The notes below the pieces were generated by a model, which had not been told where the DNA came from, ran no database searches, and saw only the letters and a program-made list of their open reading frames with translations. A DNA stretch of 12,945 bases from JAKFWI01 sp050246435. Its GTDB lineage: Bacteria > Pseudomonadota > Alphaproteobacteria > Caulobacterales > Aquidulcibacteraceae. Both the position numbers and the translations under genes were made by a program. Positions 6,420 through 12,785 of this stretch are shown one piece after another (position 1 is the first letter of the stretch; every line of letters begins with the position of its first letter). The stretch is from NCBI GenBank assembly GCA_050246435.1, contig JBFWWB010000082.1, positions 1 through 12,945 of the forward strand. The letters are read 5' to 3'.

Positions 6420-6457
6420 CCTCCCCCGCGTGAACCCCGCCTCCCGCGCGGGGGAGG
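6420..6457. repeat. Short GC-rich palindrome (possible dispersed repeat or terminator)
   Basis: CCTCCCCCGCG at 6420-6430 and CGCGGGGGAGG at 6447-6457 are perfect 11-base arms around a 16-base spacer. Its CCTCCCCC/GGGGGAGG arms resemble those of the element inside uvrC, which suggests a related dispersed repeat. It lies between the receiver gene and the NUDIX gene and could end receiver transcripts, but no T-run follows closely. The right arm ends directly at an in-frame ATG (6458), too close to act as its ribosome binding site. Confidence 0.5.
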
Positions 6458-6499
6458 ATGCTCTTTGTCGGCCCGGCGCGAAGCATGGCATGCTCGGCC

Positions 6500-6964
6500 A
6501 TGCCGTTTTCCCGCGCTTCCCTCACGCCGGCCTTTCATCTCTGGTGGCGGTTCGCCCGCGGCATGACGCTGGGCGTGCGCGGCATTGCCGCCGACGCGGA
6601 AGGCCGCGTCATGTTGGTGCGCCACACCTATGTGCCGGGCTGGCATCTGCCGGGCGGCGGCGTCGAGCCGGGGCAAAGCGCCGCCGACGCGATGGCGCAG
6701 GAATTCATCGAGGAAGCGGGCATCGAATTGCTCGCCCCCCCGGCGCTGCTCTCGGTGCACTGGCATGCCCCGACGCACGCGCGTGATCATGTGCTCGTGT
6801 ACCGCGCGACGCAGTGGCGGGCGGGCGCGCCGCGCGGGCGCGTGGGCGAGATCGCCGAGCGCGGCTTCTTTCCGATGACGGCGCTGCCGGAAGGCACTAC
6901 GCGCGCCACCCGCGCGCGGCTGGCCGAGACGTTCGAGGGCGCTGCGCCGAACGGGCGCTGGTGA
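6500..6964 (+). CDS. NUDIX family hydrolase
   Basis: NUDIX enzymes cleave nucleoside diphosphates linked to another group using a divalent metal. The 154-residue product (from ATG 6500) has GMTLGVRG, then LVRHTYVPGWHLPGGG, leading into the Nudix box at residues 53-75: GGVEPGQ, then QEFIEEAGI. Compared with the consensus G-x5-E-x7-R-E-U-x-E-E-x-G-U, the first Glu is Gln59 and the Arg is Gln67. The metal-binding Glu68, Glu71 and Glu72 are intact, so activity is plausible. The substrate cannot be read from the sequence. Alternative in-frame starts at 6458 and 6485 exist, and none has a clear Shine-Dalgarno. I chose 6500 because the N-terminus then resembles the short helix usual before RGMTLGVRG. 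It converges on the MASE1 kinase gene with an 18-base gap. Confidence 0.87.
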   Translation: MPFSRASLTPAFHLWWRFARGMTLGVRGIAADAEGRVMLVRHTYVPGWHLPGGGVEPGQSAADAMAQEFIEEAGIELLAPPALLSVHWHAPTHARDHVLVYRATQWRAGAPRGRVGEIAERGFFPMTALPEGTTRATRARLAETFEGAAPNGRW

Positions 6965-6982
6965 GCGGCGGCTAAGGCGCGT

Positions 6983-8689
6983 TCAGGCGGCGGCGAACGC
7001 GCGGTCGGGGTCGCCGGCGGCGGCGCTTTCGCGGCGCGCGCGGGCCGCCGCGGCGCCCGGAGAATCTTCATCCGGCAGCTCGATCCAAACGCATGTATCG
7101 ACGTGCGGCGCGCTGTACACGCCGACGCGCCCGCCATGCAGCTCCGCGATCTGCTTCACGATCGAGAGCCCCACCCCGGCGCTGCGCGCATCGGCCACGC
7201 GATGGGAGGCGAACGCCTCGAACGCCGCCAACGCCGCACCCGGCGCGAAGCCCGGGCCGCGATCGTGCACCTCGAGGCGGCAGGCGCCTTCCACGCTGCG
7301 CAGGCGCACGATGATCGGCCCGAAATCGCCGGCGTATTTCACCGCGTTGGAGATCAGGTTCCGCGCCACCTGCCGGAACCGTGCGGGATCAGCCCAGAGC
7401 CGCGCCTCCGGCGGGCATTCGATCTGGATTTGCGTGCGCGGCGCCTCAAACGCGGCGCGCGCCATCGCGACGGATTCCTCCAGCGCGGGCGCCGCCGCCA
7501 TCCATTGCGGCGCAGCGCCCAGCGCGCCGCTTTCCAGCGCCGCGGCGTTCAACACGTCCTGCGCCAGCAGATGCAGATCGCGTGCGGCGGCGGTGATGTT
7601 GGCGCGCAGACGCGCGTCGTCGCCGGCGGGGCCGCGCCGCTCCATCAGCTCGCTCAGCGCCAAGATCACGTTCAGCGGGGTGCGGATCTCATGGCTCACG
7701 TCCATCAGCACGCGGGTTTTCGCGTCCGCCGCGGCGACAGCCTTTTCGCGCTGGGCGGCCAGCGCCGCCATCAGATCGTCACGCGCGGCGAGGCAGGCGA
7801 TCACCACCTGGCAGACCATCGTCTGCACCAGGAAGAAGCATTGCAGGCTAATCAGCCGGTCGCGCGCGGCGGCGTAGGAAAACGGCGCCAGATCGTGCGG
7901 CGCGGCCAGTACGGCGGGCACGCCGACGGCGGCCACCGTCGTCAGCGCGAGGCCGAGGCCCGCCGCGCGCAAGCGCAGCGCCGCCGCCACGATCGCCGGC
8001 GACACGAGAAACAGCGCGGGCGTGTGGCCGAAATTCATCGCCAGCACGGTCGCCGCCGCCGGCAGGCCGACGCAGATCGCCCAGTCGAGCGGCGCGCGCA
8101 CGCTCAACAGGCGGCGGATGTCGGGCGCGCGCGACAGCAGCCCGATCGGCGCGACCACCATCATGCTGACGGCGTCGAGGAGGTACCAATCGAGACTGGT
8201 CCGCGCGAAATCGGCGCCCCGCGTCAGGGCAAGGCCGGCGCCGGCGAGGAGCGCGCCCGCCGCCGGCGCGATCAGGCAGGCCGCAGCAAGGCGCGCCAAA
8301 GCGCGCGGCGCGGAGAGTTGGCGCGCACCCAGGCTGGCGGCGCGCACGAAGGCCAGCGCGCTAGCGACGGTGATGGCGTTGGCGATCGTGAACAGCACTG
8401 TGGCGCCCAGCGCCATGCCGCCGGCGAGATTGGCCGCGGCGCACGCGGCGGCGGCGGCGGCGGCGAGGTCCCAGCGCACGCCGTTCGGCTGGCGCGCGCG
8501 CAGCAATATGACCAGCGCCAGCGCGTTCGCCGGCCAGATCATCGCGAACAGGCCGTTCGCGCGGGCGCACGCCACCGGCAGATAGCAGGCGAGGAACAGC
8601 GCCAGGAAAACGGTCGCGGGCCCGCGCCAGCGCGCGCGCAGCAGCGCGTGCGCCGCGCGCCCCGCTTCAGATATAGAGCGCGTCGCCAT
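6983..8689 (-). CDS. MASE1-type membrane sensor histidine kinase
   Basis: The 568-residue protein has about eight hydrophobic segments over residues 20-300 in a MASE1-like arrangement (early MIWPANALALVILLRAR, then LDWYLLDAVSMMVVAPIG). MASE1 is a predicted integral membrane sensor of unknown ligand. HisKA follows with DVSHEIRTPLN (His333). The HATPase domain has the N-box RNLISNAVKYA, the G1 box DRGPGF and the G2 box GVGLSIVKQI. No PAS, HAMP or receiver domain is fused, so phosphate presumably goes to a separate protein, most simply the receiver encoded just upstream in the same operon. I place the start at ATG 8689, overlapping the upstream gene by 23 bases. A start at 8761 would only add residues read out of frame through that gene. 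The C-terminus ends in an Ala/Arg-rich tail of about 30 residues. Confidence 0.9.
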   Translation of the reverse strand: MATRSISEAGRAAHALLRARWRGPATVFLALFLACYLPVACARANGLFAMIWPANALALVILLRARQPNGVRWDLAAAAAAACAAANLAGGMALGATVLFTIANAITVASALAFVRAASLGARQLSAPRALARLAAACLIAPAAGALLAGAGLALTRGADFARTSLDWYLLDAVSMMVVAPIGLLSRAPDIRRLLSVRAPLDWAICVGLPAAATVLAMNFGHTPALFLVSPAIVAAALRLRAAGLGLALTTVAAVGVPAVLAAPHDLAPFSYAAARDRLISLQCFFLVQTMVCQVVIACLAARDDLMAALAAQREKAVAAADAKTRVLMDVSHEIRTPLNVILALSELMERRGPAGDDARLRANITAAARDLHLLAQDVLNAAALESGALGAAPQWMAAAPALEESVAMARAAFEAPRTQIQIECPPEARLWADPARFRQVARNLISNAVKYAGDFGPIIVRLRSVEGACRLEVHDRGPGFAPGAALAAFEAFASHRVADARSAGVGLSIVKQIAELHGGRVGVYSAPHVDTCVWIELPDEDSPGAAAARARRESAAAGDPDRAFAAA

Positions 8690-9155
8690 GCCGGCGTTCT
8701 GGTCCGGGATAGTCGCCGTTTTCGCCCACGCGCCGATCGGGGCCGCAGAAATCCGGCGCATCGATGAAGGCGCGGCGGCGGCGCGTGGCCGCTTCGATCT
8801 TATCGGTGAGGGCGCGCGCCGTGATCGGCTTTAACAGGAAGCCGTCGGCGCCTGCATCGCGCGCACGCTGGATGACGGCCGGATTGCCCCAGCCCGAAAT
8901 CACCACGACCGGGATGCGCCAATTGCGGCTGACGCGGTCCCTGCGCAGCGCGCGCACCATGTCGAGCCCGTCGTCGCCCTGCAGGTCGACATCGACCAGC
9001 GCCACCGCGAAGCGCTCCACTCCGCCCAACGCGGCTGTGGCCTCCGCCGCCGTCGACACGGCGACGCTGTCTACGCCGTCCTGGCGCAGCAGCACGCCGA
9101 GAAGCATGCGCATGTGAGCGTCGTCGTCCAAGACGAGCGCACGGGATACCGCCAT
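8667..9155 (-). CDS. Receiver-domain response regulator with FxGPDRR/YxGPERR arginine-rich tail
   Basis: The 162-residue protein has a receiver domain at about 5-125 with Asp10-Asp12, phosphoacceptor Asp55 (VALVDVDLQGDDG), switch Ser87 (VVVISGWG) and Lys109 (GFLLKPITA). It has no DNA-binding domain. The tail contains two similar motifs, FCGPDRR at 136-142 and YPGPERR at 149-155. Such GPDRR tails occur on alphaproteobacterial receiver proteins. They recall the arginine-rich c-di-GMP-binding tails described for Caulobacter Cle proteins, but that link is inference. GGAGGG lies about nine bases before the ATG, a good ribosome site. The MASE1 kinase starts inside the last codons of this gene, so the two are probably translationally coupled and form a sensor-regulator pair. 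Confidence 0.9.
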   Translation of the reverse strand: MAVSRALVLDDDAHMRMLLGVLLRQDGVDSVAVSTAAEATAALGGVERFAVALVDVDLQGDDGLDMVRALRRDRVSRNWRIPVVVISGWGNPAVIQRARDAGADGFLLKPITARALTDKIEAATRRRRAFIDAPDFCGPDRRVGENGDYPGPERRHGDALYI

Positions 9156-9242
9156 CGCCGCCCCCTCCAGACGGAGAGCATCGCAGCGTCATATTAAGGC
9201 CGGGTGTAGGGAGAGCCCTGCCGCAACCTTAATTTCTGCGGA
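9156..9242. other. Intergenic region upstream of the receiver-kinase pair
   Basis: This 87-base gap follows the aminotransferase stop and precedes the minus-strand receiver start. It contains TTAAGG (9194-9199) and CCTTAA (9227-9232) as an inverted pair 27 bases apart, with an AT-rich TTAATAT on the minus strand that could be a -10. The ribosome site GGAGGG is complementary to 9161-9168. I see no strong terminator for the aminotransferase gene, so some read-through into the signalling pair is possible. Confidence 0.3.
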
Positions 9243-10121
9243 TCAGATGGCGTTCTTCCGGGCGGTGACGGCGGCGTAATCGGCGATCAGCGCCTCGGTG
9301 ACCCCGCCGGGCTTGAACCGCATGCCGGCGATCTCCGACACCGGGGTGATCTCGGCGGCGCTGCCGGTCAGGAAGATTTCCTCGAACGTCGCCAGCTCGT
9401 TCGGCCAGATCGCCCGCTCCACCACCTCGAGCCCGCGCCGGCCGGCCAGCTGGATGACCGTCTGCCGCGTCAGCCCGTTGAGGAAGCAATCCGGCGTCGG
9501 CGTATGAAGCACGCCGTCGCGCACGAGGAAGATGTTCGCGCCGGTCGCCTCGGCGATCTGGCCGCGCCAATCCAGCATCAGCGCATCCTGGAAGCCCTGC
9601 GCCTCGGCGCCGTGCTTGGAGAGGGTGCAGATCATGTAGAGACCGGCGGCCTTGGCCTGGCAGGGCGCGGTGGCCGGCGACGGGCGCTGCCAAGGCGCGA
9701 TCGTCAGCCGGATGCCCTTCATCTTGTCGGGGAAGTAATCACCCCAATGCCAGACCGCGATGGCGACGTTGATGCGGTTTTCCTGCGCTGAAACGCCCAT
9801 CTTCTCCGAGCCGCGCCAGGCGATGCAGCGGACATAAGCCGAGGACAGCCCGGATTTCTGCACCGCTTCGGCCTTGGCCCGCTCCAACTCGTCCACCGAA
9901 TAGGGAATCTCGAAACCGAGCAGGCGGGCGGAATTGTGCAGACGCTGGGTGTGCTCGCGCGAGCGGAAGATCGCCCCGTCATAGGCGCGCTCGCCCTCGA
10001 ACACGGCCGACGCGTAATGCAGCGCATGGGTGAGCACATGCACGTTCGCCTGCCGCCACGGCACGAATTCGCCGTTCAGCCAGATGTGCCCGTCCCGATC
10101 GTGATAGGCGGCTTCCGCCAT
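9243..10121 (-). CDS. ilvE: Branched-chain amino acid aminotransferase
   Basis: IlvE transfers the amino group between glutamate and the 2-oxo acids of leucine, isoleucine and valine, using PLP in the cytosol. The 292-residue product is a fold-type IV aminotransferase of typical length (E. coli IlvE is about 309). It opens with DGHIWLNGEFVPW and has AVFEGERAYDG and RLHNSARLL. The PLP lysine is Lys157 in CQAKAAGLYM. The cofactor-binding region reads EATGANIFLV, followed by TPTPDCFLNGLTRQTVI. The start at 10121 is fixed by AGGAGA six bases upstream; the ATG at 10184 has no such site. It is divergent from the MarR/OmpR regulator pair with 68 bases between. D-amino acid aminotransferase or aminodeoxychorismate lyase are relatives, but these motifs favour IlvE. 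Confidence 0.9.
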   Translation of the reverse strand: MAEAAYHDRDGHIWLNGEFVPWRQANVHVLTHALHYASAVFEGERAYDGAIFRSREHTQRLHNSARLLGFEIPYSVDELERAKAEAVQKSGLSSAYVRCIAWRGSEKMGVSAQENRINVAIAVWHWGDYFPDKMKGIRLTIAPWQRPSPATAPCQAKAAGLYMICTLSKHGAEAQGFQDALMLDWRGQIAEATGANIFLVRDGVLHTPTPDCFLNGLTRQTVIQLAGRRGLEVVERAIWPNELATFEEIFLTGSAAEITPVSEIAGMRFKPGGVTEALIADYAAVTARKNAI

Positions 10122-10171
10122 TTTTCTCTCCTGACCGCTGCAGGACGCCTTGTCCGCCGGCCGTTGGCAGA

Positions 10172-10193
10172 CCATTCTCGCCACGCAGAATGG
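10172..10193. promoter_or_regulatory. Candidate MarR-type operator overlapping the regulator's start codon
   Basis: CCATTCT (10172-10178) and AGAATGG (10187-10193) are perfect seven-base arms around an eight-base spacer, a 22-base dyad. It includes the ATG of the MarR gene and lies in the 68-base divergent region with ilvE. MarR dimers commonly bind such palindromes and repress their own genes, so autoregulation is a reasonable guess. Only the dyad itself is observed. Confidence 0.4.
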
Positions 10194-10681
10194 CTGTCAA
10201 CCTGACACGATCTCCGCCGGAGCCCGTCGGGGCCGAAGCGCGGCTTTATCTCAAGGAAGATGAACTCGACCGCGCGGTCGAAATGGTCTTCGCCGCGACC
10301 CGGCGGTTTTGGCGCGCGGCGCAAGGGCCGCTGGCGGCGCGCAACCTGGGCCCCGCCCACTACCGGGCCATGGCGGCCATCCGCCGCGCCGAGGGCGTCA
10401 CCGTCTCCGCCCTGCGCCAAAACCTCGACATCACCAAGCAAAGCCTCGCCCGCGTGCTGGGCGAGCTGGAAGAGGAAGGCTTCATCGAGCGCACGCCCGG
10501 CGCGGCCGACCGCCGCCAGCGCCAGCTGCGCCTCACCGAGGCTGGCCGCAGCGCGGAGCGCGAGGCCACCGCCGCCCTGCGCGAGCGGCTGGCGCAGGTG
10601 TTCCGCCTTGTCGGGGCCGACGCCGTCGTCGGCGCGCGCGCGGTGCTGGCCGCCCTCTCCGCGGGAACCGACGAGCCGTGA
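10190..10681 (+). CDS. petP: MarR family transcriptional regulator, PetP-like
   Basis: The 163-residue protein has a MarR winged helix-turn-helix at about residues 60-125. ALRQNLDITKQSLARVLGEL forms the helix-turn-helix, followed by the wing RTPGAADRRQRQLRLTEAG with the family's D-R-R signature. The N-terminal region ARLYLKEDELDRAVEMVF fits the LYLR/KDEEL start I associate with PetP. Its stop overlaps the start of the following OmpR regulator as GTGA, indicating translational coupling. MarR followed by OmpR with overlap is the arrangement of petP-petR in Rhodobacter capsulatus, where petR was found upstream of the cytochrome bc1 genes; those are not in this window. A 22-base dyad covers its start codon. 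There is no good Shine-Dalgarno before the ATG. Confidence 0.82.
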   Translation: MAVNLTRSPPEPVGAEARLYLKEDELDRAVEMVFAATRRFWRAAQGPLAARNLGPAHYRAMAAIRRAEGVTVSALRQNLDITKQSLARVLGELEEEGFIERTPGAADRRQRQLRLTEAGRSAEREATAALRERLAQVFRLVGADAVVGARAVLAALSAGTDEP

Positions 10682-11388
10682 ACGACGCCGGTCCCGCGAT
10701 CGACGCGCTGACGCGCCCCGCGCATATCCTGATCGTCGACGACGACGACCGCATCCGCGAGCTGCTGAAACGCTATCTGGCCGGGCGCGGCGCGCGCTGC
10801 ACCGGCGCGGGCGACGCCGAATCCGCCCGTAAACTGATGGAAGCCTTCGATTTCGATCTGCTGATCATCGACGTCATGATGCCGAAGGAAGACGGCTTCT
10901 CGCTCGCCGAAAGCGTGCGGCGCGCCTCCAACGTGCCGATCGTGCTGTTGACTGCGCGCGGCCAGCCGGAAGATCGCATCCGAGGCCTGATCGCCGGGGC
11001 CGACGATTACGTGCCGAAGCCGTTCGAGCCGGCCGAATTGGCCCTCCGCGTGAACGCAATCCTGCGCCGCACGCGCGAGCGCAAAAGCGAAACCCCGGCC
11101 GATGTCGCGTTCGGCCCCAATCTTTTCAACCTCGCCCGCGGCGAGCTTACGCGCGGAGGCAAGCCCGTGCGGCTCACCGAGGCGGAAGCCGCGCTGCTCA
11201 AATTCCTCGCCGCGCGCGGGGGCGAGCCGATCGCACGCGACGAGCTTGCCCGGCGCACCTCCGCGGGCATGGAGCGCAGCGTCGACGTGCAGGTCACGCG
11301 GCTGCGCCGCAAGATCGAAGAAGATCCCCACGCGCCGGTTTTCCTGCAGACGGTGCGCGGCGTCGGTTACCGGCTGGCGGTCGACTGA
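10678..11388 (+). CDS. petR: OmpR/PhoB-type response regulator, PetR-like
   Basis: Starting at GTG 10678, the 236-residue protein has a receiver at about 16-130 (acidic cluster Asp21-Asp24, phosphoacceptor Asp65 in LLIIDVMMPKEDG, switch Thr92, Lys114 in YVPKPFEP). A winged-helix DNA-binding domain covers about 140-236 (KPVRLTEAEAALLKFLA, the recognition helix around RSVDVQVTRLRRKIEEDP, and the terminal TVRGVGYRL). It would bind DNA as a dimer when phosphorylated. No kinase gene is adjacent, which also fits PetR, a regulator with no kinase partner encoded beside it. The GTG shares bases with the TGA of the MarR gene, so co-expression is nearly certain. I assign petR from the gene pairing and domain type; a different OmpR regulator cannot be excluded. 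Confidence 0.88.
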   Translation: MNDAGPAIDALTRPAHILIVDDDDRIRELLKRYLAGRGARCTGAGDAESARKLMEAFDFDLLIIDVMMPKEDGFSLAESVRRASNVPIVLLTARGQPEDRIRGLIAGADDYVPKPFEPAELALRVNAILRRTRERKSETPADVAFGPNLFNLARGELTRGGKPVRLTEAEAALLKFLAARGGEPIARDELARRTSAGMERSVDVQVTRLRRKIEEDPHAPVFLQTVRGVGYRLAVD

Positions 11389-11413
11389 AGCGGCGAAACG
11401 AAAGGAGGCCTCG

Positions 11414-11770
11414 ATGCCCCGTCAAACCTACCAGGGCGGCTGCCATTGCGGCGCGGTGCGCTACGAAGCAGCGCTCGATCTCAGCGAAACGATCACCTGC
11501 AATTGCTCCTACTGCAGCAAGCGCGCCTCGGTGCTGGCGTTCACCGCGCGCGACCAATTCACCCTGCTTTCCGGCGAAGGCGCGCTGCGCGAGTACCGCT
11601 TCAACAAGAACGTGATCCAGCATCTCTTTTGCGAGAAATGCGGCGTGGAATCTTACGCGCTGGGCGTCGGCCCCGACGGCGTGGCGATGGCCGCCGTCAA
11701 TGTGCGCTGCCTTGATGGAGTCGACGCCGAGGGCCTGCCTTCGATGCGCTACAATGGCAAGGACGCCTAA
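11414..11770 (+). CDS. GFA (CENP-V/GFA) domain zinc-binding protein
   Basis: The 118-residue product is a complete GFA-type domain. Zinc-ligand cysteines are all present: Cys10 and Cys12 in GGCHCGAVRY, Cys29, Cys31 and Cys34 in CNCSYCSK, and Cys73 and Cys76 in FCEKCGVESY. The family was named for glutathione-dependent formaldehyde activation, but most members, probably including this one, have no proven reaction. AAAGGAGG at 11401-11408, five bases before the ATG, fixes the start. The same reading frame runs on upstream through the OmpR gene, but that part is a shadow. The gene begins 25 bases after the OmpR stop on the same strand, so it may belong to the same transcript. It converges on the SDR gene. 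Confidence 0.88.
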   Translation: MPRQTYQGGCHCGAVRYEAALDLSETITCNCSYCSKRASVLAFTARDQFTLLSGEGALREYRFNKNVIQHLFCEKCGVESYALGVGPDGVAMAAVNVRCLDGVDAEGLPSMRYNGKDA

Positions 11771-11850
11771 GCGCGCCTTCGCGCGCGGCATGCCAGAAGG
11801 TCAGCAAGAACGGCTCCGGCCGGCGCGTGGACGCCGGCCGGATGCGCGAC
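11771..11850. terminator. Hairpins between the convergent GFA and SDR genes
   Basis: Two perfect hairpins lie between the stop codons. The first is GCGCGC at 11771-11776 with GCGCGC at 11781-11786 around CTTC. The second is CCGGCCGGCG at 11816-11825 with CGCCGGCCGG at 11832-11841 around CGTGGA. The second has a very stable ten-base GC stem and is placed to stop transcripts from both sides. No T-run follows on either strand, so it is not a canonical intrinsic terminator. Confidence 0.4.
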
Positions 11851-12636
11851 TCAATAATAGATCACGCCCTTCGGACCGCCGCCCGTGGCGACCGCGTCGC
11901 CGGTGATCGAGATGCTCTTCGGCGAAGCGAGGAAGGCCACGACATCGGCCACCTCTTCCGCGGTGATCATGCGGCCGACGGCGGTGCCGGCGCCGACCCG
12001 CTTCTCCCAATCCTCCATCGACATGCCCATGCCCTTGGCGCGGCCTTCGGAGGCTTCCGTCTTGGTGCCGCCGGGATGGACGACGGTGACGTTGATCCCC
12101 TGCGGGCCCAATTCGTCGGCGAGATTCTTCGTCAGCGCCGCGACCGCCACGTTGCGCACCGAGCCGATGATCGAGCCCGCCTGGCGGGCGCCCAGGCCGC
12201 TGATATTGATGATCCGGCCCCAACCGTTCTTGGCCATGTGAGGCGCCGCCTCGCGCGCCATGCGCAGATAGCCCATCACTTTCACGTTCACGTCGTCGTA
12301 GAAATTCTTGTCGTTCATCTGAGCCAGCTTCGGCGCCGGGCCGCCTGCCACGACAGCGGCGGAGTTCACCAGGATGTCGAGCCCGCCGAGGAAGGCGACC
12401 GCCTTATCGACCGCAGCTTTCACCTGATCGTCGAACGCGGTGTCGACGGTCGCCGTGCCGATCTTGGCGCCGGTTTCGGCCTTCAGCTCTTTCGCCGTAG
12501 CCTCGAGCGCCTCGACGTTGCGCGCCGCGATCACGACATCGCAGCCTTCCTGCGCCAGCACGCGCGCCACGGCCTTGCCGATGCCGCGGTTGCCGCCGGT
12601 CACCAGCGCCCGTTTGCCTTTGAGCAGCAGATCCAT
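11851..12636 (-). CDS. Short-chain dehydrogenase/reductase family protein lacking the YxxxK catalytic pair
   Basis: The 261-residue product has the SDR Rossmann fold. The cofactor loop is TGGNRGIGKAV near residue 12, then a DILVNSAAV strand (usually NNAG) and a conserved VNVKVMGYL Asn helix. After GRIINISG comes GSVRN at 158-162 where active SDRs have YxxSK, so Gly158 and Asn162 replace the catalytic Tyr and Lys. Ser146 is present, but 12 residues before the Tyr position instead of the usual 13. The flank VAVAALTKNLADELGPQGIN and the PG motif (VVHPGG) align normally, so this is not a frameshift. I recall a divergent SDR subgroup with SVRN at this place. It may bind NAD(P) without normal reductase chemistry. 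The start is fixed by AGGAGGAA six bases upstream. It is divergent from an FAH-family gene, suggesting shared catabolic function. Confidence 0.9.
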   Translation of the reverse strand: MDLLLKGKRALVTGGNRGIGKAVARVLAQEGCDVVIAARNVEALEATAKELKAETGAKIGTATVDTAFDDQVKAAVDKAVAFLGGLDILVNSAAVVAGGPAPKLAQMNDKNFYDDVNVKVMGYLRMAREAAPHMAKNGWGRIINISGLGARQAGSIIGSVRNVAVAALTKNLADELGPQGINVTVVHPGGTKTEASEGRAKGMGMSMEDWEKRVGAGTAVGRMITAEEVADVVAFLASPKSISITGDAVATGGGPKGVIYY

Positions 12637-12693
12637 GCGTTCTTCCTCCTGCCAACCAACCCTATGGGTGTTCTGGAAGGGACTAAGTACAGC

Positions 12694-12725
12694 AAGCGCG
12701 CGGCGGCGCCAGGGGCGGCGCGCTT
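12694..12725. promoter_or_regulatory. Inverted repeat in the SDR/FAH divergent promoter region
   Basis: AAGCGCGC (12694-12701) and GCGCGCTT (12718-12725) are perfect eight-base arms around a 16-base spacer. The right arm overlaps the proposed -35 of the FAH-family gene, a position where a bound regulator would block polymerase. In this GC-rich sequence chance symmetry is fairly common, so it is only a candidate operator. Confidence 0.3.
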
Positions 12726-12753
12726 GACGGGCGGCGAGTTTCAAACCTAGCGT
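12724..12753 (+). promoter_or_regulatory. Candidate promoter of the FAH-family gene
   Basis: TTGACG at 12724-12729 is a near-consensus -35. CTAGCG or TAGCGT at about 12747-12753 gives a 17-18 base spacer to a poor -10, a pattern common at alphaproteobacterial promoters. The predicted start near 12760 leaves a leader of about 25 bases that includes AGGTGA before the ATG. Confidence 0.35.
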
Positions 12754-12785
12754 CCGGCCAAACATCCAACAGCGAGGTGATCGGG

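Noticed and set aside
7103..8767. 554-codon plus-strand frame opposite the MASE1 kinase
   Set aside because: Composition rich in Arg, His and Gln is typical of antisense to a membrane protein gene; no domains.
10122..10184. Upstream ATG extension of ilvE
   Set aside because: The ATG at 10121 has an AGGAGA site, and the extension would read through most of the divergent regulatory region.
11827..12750. 307-codon plus-strand frame opposite the SDR gene
   Set aside because: No motifs, while the minus strand encodes a clear SDR with a strong ribosome site.
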